A stretch of 64,000 nt of DNA from an uncultured Muribaculaceae bacterium (lineage in GTDB: Bacteria > Bacteroidota > Bacteroidia > Bacteroidales > Muribaculaceae). Location of the stretch: NCBI GenBank assembly GCA_910589425.1, contig CAJUSZ010000002.1, forward strand, positions 54,984 through 118,983. The letters are read 5' to 3'. Shown here piece by piece: positions 60,419-64,000 of the stretch. Each line of letters starts with the position of its first letter. Position 1 is the stretch's first letter. Made by a program: the position numbers and the translations under genes. The notes under the pieces were generated by a model. That model was not told the DNA's origin. It was given only the letters and a program-made list of their open reading frames with translations, and searched no databases.

Positions 60419-62353
60419 ATGAACGAGCTTGACAAGACATCTTCCGAAGAGAAGAATGTAACCCCTGAATCCCCGACTGCCTGTCAGGCAGCCGAAGAGA
60501 CCGTTGCCATCGAGAAAGAAGTGGATAAAGAAGCGCTGGAAGTCGCTGAAACCCCAGAGTGTGACGGAGAGAATCCCTGTATTGAAGAAGTTTCATCCGA
60601 GATGGACGCCGCCGGGTTAACCGACGAGGAAGCCATTGGAGACAATCGCAAGCTATTCAGTGGAATGACGAAAGAGGAACTTGTCGAGGCTCTTAGAAAC
60701 ATTCTCGCTGAAAATCGTCTTGATGCCTACAGAGAGGTCAATTCCATAAGAAAAGCGTTCAGCACGATACGAGAGAAAGAGGCCGAGGCAGAGCTTTCCG
60801 AATTTATCGATGCAGGAAATTCTCCTGAGGAATTTTCCTCCACACCATCAGAGTCCGACGAGGAGTTTTCCCGTATGGCAGCGGAATTCCGTAGCCGTCG
60901 CACGGAGTATCTCGCAGCAGAGGAAGCGCGTAAGATAAGCAATCTTGAGAAAAAGTGTGATATAGTCAAGAGAATCCTTGACCTGACGGAGGACATTGAT
61001 AATATTAATATGCGTTTCCCTGAATTCAAGCAACTTCAGGTAGATTTCAAAGAGATAAAGGATATCCCCCAAAGCGAGGAAAGCGGAGTCTGGAAAAACT
61101 TTCAGGCTGCTGTGGAGCAATTTTATGATGTATTGAAGGTCAATAAGGAATTGAGGGATCTTGATTTCAAAAAGAATCTTGACCAGAAACGCCAGCTGAT
61201 AGATGAAGTAAAGAAACTCGAGACGGAAGCCGATGTGGTTTCAGCTCTCCGTAAGCTTCAGGATCTGAGAGACCAGTGGAGAGAAATTGGCCCTGTTGCA
61301 AAGGAATTGCGCGATGAGATATGGAAAGAGTTCAATGCTTCAGCCACAATAGTTTTCCGTCGCCATCAGGAGTTTTTCGAAACACGCAAAGCCGCCGAGC
61401 AGGAAGCAGAGGAGGCTAAGACCGCATTGTGTGTGGAAGCCGAGGCGATTGCAGCCCGCGAAATGAGCAGAAATTCAGATTGGGAGGCAGCGGCCAATGA
61501 TATGAAAGAGCTTCAGGAGAAATGGAAGAATGCCGGACACGCATCGCGTAAAGCCAACAACGCTCTTTTCACACGTTTCCGTGCCGCATGCGATGATCTT
61601 TTCAACCGCCGGAATGAGCATTTCCGTCAGCAGCGCGAACGTTTCGATCAGGCTATCAAGGCAAAAGAAGCACTGATTGCGAAAGTAGCCGCTTTGGCCG
61701 AGGAGGAAGATCTGTCAAAAGCAGTTGCCGAGACCATCAAGATCCAGGAAGATTGGAAGCATGCCGGTATGGTGCCTGCAAAACTTAAAGACGCTATGTG
61801 GAAACGCTTCCGCGAGGCTTGCGATGTGATATTTGACAGACGGAAAAAGGAGACAGGTGAGCAGCGTAAAGAGCAGGCAGCCAATCTTGAGGCAAAACGC
61901 CAGTTGATTGCCAGACTCAAGGAGATTCCTATGGATCTCGATCGCAAGGAGGGCATTGCCCGTGTGCGTGAGTTGCAGGATGAATGGTCTTCTATCGGTT
62001 TTGTGCCGTTCAAGAATAAAAACAGCATACAGCAGGAATATCGTGAGGCTTGTGATGCGCTCTATGATAATTTCAAAATGAAGGAGCAGCGTGCAAGGAT
62101 GCGTAATTTCAGCGAGCGTCTGGATGCAACCGAAGGATCAAAACTCGGACGTGAACGGGAGAGACTGATGCGCGATCTTGACAGAAAGAGACAGGAGTTG
62201 CAGACATATCGCAACAACCTCGGATTCTTGTCGGCAAAATCCTCATCCGGGAATTCCATGGTCAAGGAAATGGAGCGTCGCACAAAGCTGATAGAGGAAG
62301 AGATCGATACCATCCGCAAAAAAATTGAGATGGTAGAGGAAAAAATTAACTGA
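60419..62353 (+). CDS. DUF349-repeat coiled-coil protein
   Basis: The 644-residue protein has an acidic N-terminal region (about 1-110, rich in Glu), then at least four repeats of a helical unit ending 'W...G.v....k..lw..F..a.d..f..r...f' (DQWREIGPVAKELRDEIWKEF, EKWKNAGHASRKANNALFTRF, EDWKHAGMVPAKLKDAMWKRF, DEWSSIGFVPFKNKNSIQQEY). It ends in a coiled coil (about 570-644). These match DUF349 repeats; the function is not clear. ATG 60419 follows a leader with a small hairpin (60383-60402). A terminator follows. Confidence 0.8.
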   Translation: MNELDKTSSEEKNVTPESPTACQAAEETVAIEKEVDKEALEVAETPECDGENPCIEEVSSEMDAAGLTDEEAIGDNRKLFSGMTKEELVEALRNILAENRLDAYREVNSIRKAFSTIREKEAEAELSEFIDAGNSPEEFSSTPSESDEEFSRMAAEFRSRRTEYLAAEEARKISNLEKKCDIVKRILDLTEDIDNINMRFPEFKQLQVDFKEIKDIPQSEESGVWKNFQAAVEQFYDVLKVNKELRDLDFKKNLDQKRQLIDEVKKLETEADVVSALRKLQDLRDQWREIGPVAKELRDEIWKEFNASATIVFRRHQEFFETRKAAEQEAEEAKTALCVEAEAIAAREMSRNSDWEAAANDMKELQEKWKNAGHASRKANNALFTRFRAACDDLFNRRNEHFRQQRERFDQAIKAKEALIAKVAALAEEEDLSKAVAETIKIQEDWKHAGMVPAKLKDAMWKRFREACDVIFDRRKKETGEQRKEQAANLEAKRQLIARLKEIPMDLDRKEGIARVRELQDEWSSIGFVPFKNKNSIQQEYREACDALYDNFKMKEQRARMRNFSERLDATEGSKLGRERERLMRDLDRKRQELQTYRNNLGFLSAKSSSGNSMVKEMERRTKLIEEEIDTIRKKIEMVEEKIN

Positions 62354-62386
62354 TTACGACTACCTGACATTATATAAAACCTCCAT

Positions 62387-62434
62387 AAACCGGGGGATTC
62401 CATGTCAGCAAGCATCGGATTCCCCGGTTTTTAT
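62387..62434 (+). terminator. Rho-independent terminator after the DUF349 gene
   Basis: AAACCGGGG (62387-62395) pairs with CCCCGGTTT (62422-62430), followed by TTAT. 33 nt after the stop codon. Confidence 0.75.
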
Positions 62435-62504
62435 ACAGGTTTGTCTATCCCCGCATGAAATGCAGTCGATGTAGATATGACATTCATCCGGACATATACT
62501 TTTC

Positions 62505-63890
62505 ATGAAAGAAAGAGTTGGATTTGGTAAATATATCAGATTTGCGTTGACATTCGGAGACTATATAGTCCTGAATGTCGCGTATCTGATATCATCCTGG
62601 ATTCTCCCGGATGGAGGACATCTTATGTCTAAATGGGTATGGCTCATTGCCAACCTTGCGTTTATTCCGTCGGCTTCGTTTTTCTCAGGAATCCACAATG
62701 ACCGCATATTGTATGCGGACCGGGTGGTGATCAATGCTCTTCAGAGTTCATCGCTTTTTGTCGGTGTGCTGCTTGCGCTGCTCTATATATTTGATATATA
62801 CTCCACAGGGGCATTGTCTGCTTTTGTATTCGGCGCGGTATTGTTTCTTCTGATTTCCGTATGGTGGTTGCTCTCCCGCCGGATTCTGAAGCGTTTCCGC
62901 AGGATGGGATTCAATTTCAAACGAGTCGTGATTATAGGCACCGGGCCTACAGGAAGGATGGTTGCGAGGGAATTGGCCAGCGACGCCGGATATGGCTACC
63001 GGCTCATGGGACTCTTTGATGATGACGAACACGCTCTTGAGCAGATACAGGGTGAGTTCACAGCACCTCTCGCAGAAGTGGAGGAGTTTGTGAGGCTCAA
63101 CAAGATTGACATAATCTACTATACGATATCCGCTGAGAATGACGAGACTATCCGCAGGATGATGCTTGTCGCAGACGAGGCCGGTGCTGAATTCGTCTAT
63201 GTTCCGAAGTATCACAAGATAATTCAGGGGCAATTTCATATCGCCTCAATAGGCTCGATGCCGGCGATGACACATATTCTGTCTCCGTTGTATTCGATGC
63301 CTAACAAGATTGTGAAGCGCGCTCTTGATTTATGTATATCCCTGCCTTTCTGTCTTATGAGCCCGCTGATTTTTGTCCCTATAGCAATAGGGATCAAGCT
63401 TACTTCTCCAGGCCCGGTGTTTTTCAAGCAGAAGCGCACAGGTATATTCGGCTCGGAGTTCGTATGTTATAAATTCAGGACGATGAAGGTTAATGATGAG
63501 GCCGACAGTCTGCAGGCAACGGCTGATGATCCGAGAAAGACAAAATTCGGGGATTTTCTTCGACGTTCATCGCTCGATGAATTGCCTCAGTTTTTTAATG
63601 TATTGCTTGGCAGCATGTCCGTGGTAGGGCCGCGTCCGCACATGATCAGTCATACTGAGGAATATAGTGCCTTGATAGATCGTTATATGGTCAGACATGC
63701 CGTCAAACCTGGAATTACAGGTTGGGCTCAGGTCAATGGATACAGGGGGGCTACCAAACAATTATGGCAAATGGAAAAGCGTGTGGAACATGATGTATGG
63801 TATATACGCAACTGGAATTTCTTTCTTGATCTGAAAATAATATTTTTGACAATGTTCAATAGCATCAGAGGCGAAAAAAACGCTTACTGA
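62505..63890 (+). CDS. Undecaprenyl-phosphate sugar-1-phosphate transferase (WcaJ-like)
   Basis: The 461-residue membrane enzyme starts synthesis of an exopolysaccharide or capsule by placing a sugar phosphate on undecaprenyl phosphate. It has four N-terminal spans (about 10-125), a Rossmann-like CoA-binding type domain (VVIIGTGPTGRMVARELASDAGYGYRLMGLFDDD), a fifth hydrophobic segment (about 270-295) and the catalytic domain with TSPGPVFFKQKRTGIFGSEFVCYKFRTMK, SLDELPQFFNVLLGSMSVVGPRPHM and PGITGWAQVNGYRG. Glucose-1-phosphate is the usual substrate. Its neighbours downstream lie outside the window. Confidence 0.9.
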   Translation: MKERVGFGKYIRFALTFGDYIVLNVAYLISSWILPDGGHLMSKWVWLIANLAFIPSASFFSGIHNDRILYADRVVINALQSSSLFVGVLLALLYIFDIYSTGALSAFVFGAVLFLLISVWWLLSRRILKRFRRMGFNFKRVVIIGTGPTGRMVARELASDAGYGYRLMGLFDDDEHALEQIQGEFTAPLAEVEEFVRLNKIDIIYYTISAENDETIRRMMLVADEAGAEFVYVPKYHKIIQGQFHIASIGSMPAMTHILSPLYSMPNKIVKRALDLCISLPFCLMSPLIFVPIAIGIKLTSPGPVFFKQKRTGIFGSEFVCYKFRTMKVNDEADSLQATADDPRKTKFGDFLRRSSLDELPQFFNVLLGSMSVVGPRPHMISHTEEYSALIDRYMVRHAVKPGITGWAQVNGYRGATKQLWQMEKRVEHDVWYIRNWNFFLDLKIIFLTMFNSIRGEKNAY

Positions 63891-63914
63891 TCATGATGCC
63901 TGTCATACCAACAA

Positions 63915-63944
63915 AGGAGGTGGACGCCTTGGCGTCCACCTCCT
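63915..63944 (+). terminator. Perfect hairpin after the sugar transferase gene, probable intron target
   Basis: Arms of 14 bp (63915-63928 and 63931-63944) are perfectly complementary with only two bases between. It starts 25 nt after the stop. No T-run follows; instead the intron-like sequence begins 3 nt later. It is probably the gene's terminator stem, parted from its T-tail by the insertion. Confidence 0.6.
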
Positions 63945-63947
63945 GAT

Positions 63948-64000
63948 GTTCGCCCGACATGGGCATAATCTAATGGGTGGAAGTCCCTAACGCGGCCTAA
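63948..64000 (+). mobile_element. 5' end of a group II intron, probably class C (continues past window)
   Basis: The sequence from 63948 begins GTTCGCCCGACATGGGCATA and continues with TCTAATGGGTGGAAGTCCCTAAC. It follows the well-known start of bacterial group II introns such as the Oceanobacillus class C intron (GTGTGCCCGGCATGGG..., then TCTATAGGGTGAGAGTCCCGAAC), block by block. These bases form the start of ribozyme domain I. The first five bases GTTCG differ from the GTGYG consensus. Position directly behind a terminator-like stem fits class C introns. The maturase/reverse transcriptase frame and the 3' end are outside the window. Confidence 0.65.

Noticed and set aside
1..64000. tRNA genes, CRISPR arrays, toxin-antitoxin pairs, restriction or phage-defence genes
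   Set aside because: No cloverleaf with TTCGA-type T-loops, no regularly spaced repeats and no recognisable defence proteins were found; the region is core genome.

Overview
The window looks like a chromosomal segment of a Bacteroidales bacterium, most likely of the Muribaculaceae type. The evidence is the promoter style (a -7 box TAnnTTTG with a TTTG-like -33 box about 19-20 nt upstream), a 286-residue primary sigma factor of the Bacteroides kind, a fused BioG-BioC protein, a full Bat (aerotolerance) operon, and Bacteroidetes families such as DUF4827 and DUF4230. Family-level placement is inference. Nearly all of the window is dense core genome. I see no tRNA, rRNA operon, CRISPR array, prophage or insertion sequence.

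Layout. 1-4.3 kb: the end of topoisomerase III, a small Cys-rich Feo-type membrane protein, an easily missed small membrane protein on the minus strand (818-997) with its own promoter box, a membrane-anchored regulator, a secreted protein and an unusual FKBP_N-like/SecDF-P1-head protein. 4.5-18.7 kb: acyltransferase, metallophosphoesterase, folK, ROK sugar kinase (minus), a VOC protein, clpB and glnA, followed by a run of ThiF-like enzyme, glycosyltransferase, flippase-like membrane protein, kdsB and a B3/B4 protein, then an ECF sigma factor. 18.8-32 kb, all minus: a biotin operon (bioA-bioF-bioGC) next to dnaA, an MCE protein, a peptidoglycan amidase, a barrel-like protein, the primary sigma factor, a Do/HtrA protease, rpe and a DedA protein.

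32-40.5 kb, plus: nrnA-like phosphoesterase, DUF4827 lipoprotein, glmM, sppA, lpxK and purine nucleoside phosphorylase, then thiL. 40.6-50.3 kb: a nine-gene Bat operon (moxR, DUF58, membrane protein, batA, batB, batC, a short extra BatD-like gene, batD, batE). 50.5-55.6 kb: a small DNA-binding protein, a universal stress protein overlapping mutS2, and two tandem DUF4230 genes. 55.6-58.8 kb, minus: a BrkB-type membrane protein, the RNase P RNA gene (rnpB, 57078-57450) with its own terminator, a DUF308 membrane protein and a cytidylate-kinase-like protein. 58.9-64 kb, plus: a small unknown protein, a periplasmic cyclophilin, a DUF349 coiled-coil protein and an undecaprenyl-phosphate sugar transferase.

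The last 53 bases, just after a perfect hairpin behind the sugar transferase, match the 5' end of a group II intron, probably class C, which favours insertion behind terminator stems. It runs off the window and is the only mobile-element signal. No multi-gene system here is clearly new. The best leads are the intron junction, the small minus-strand membrane protein, the FKBP_N/SecDF-head protein, the doubled BatD, the structured DNA around dnaA, and the rnpB/DUF308 arrangement with a hairpin over a ribosome binding site.
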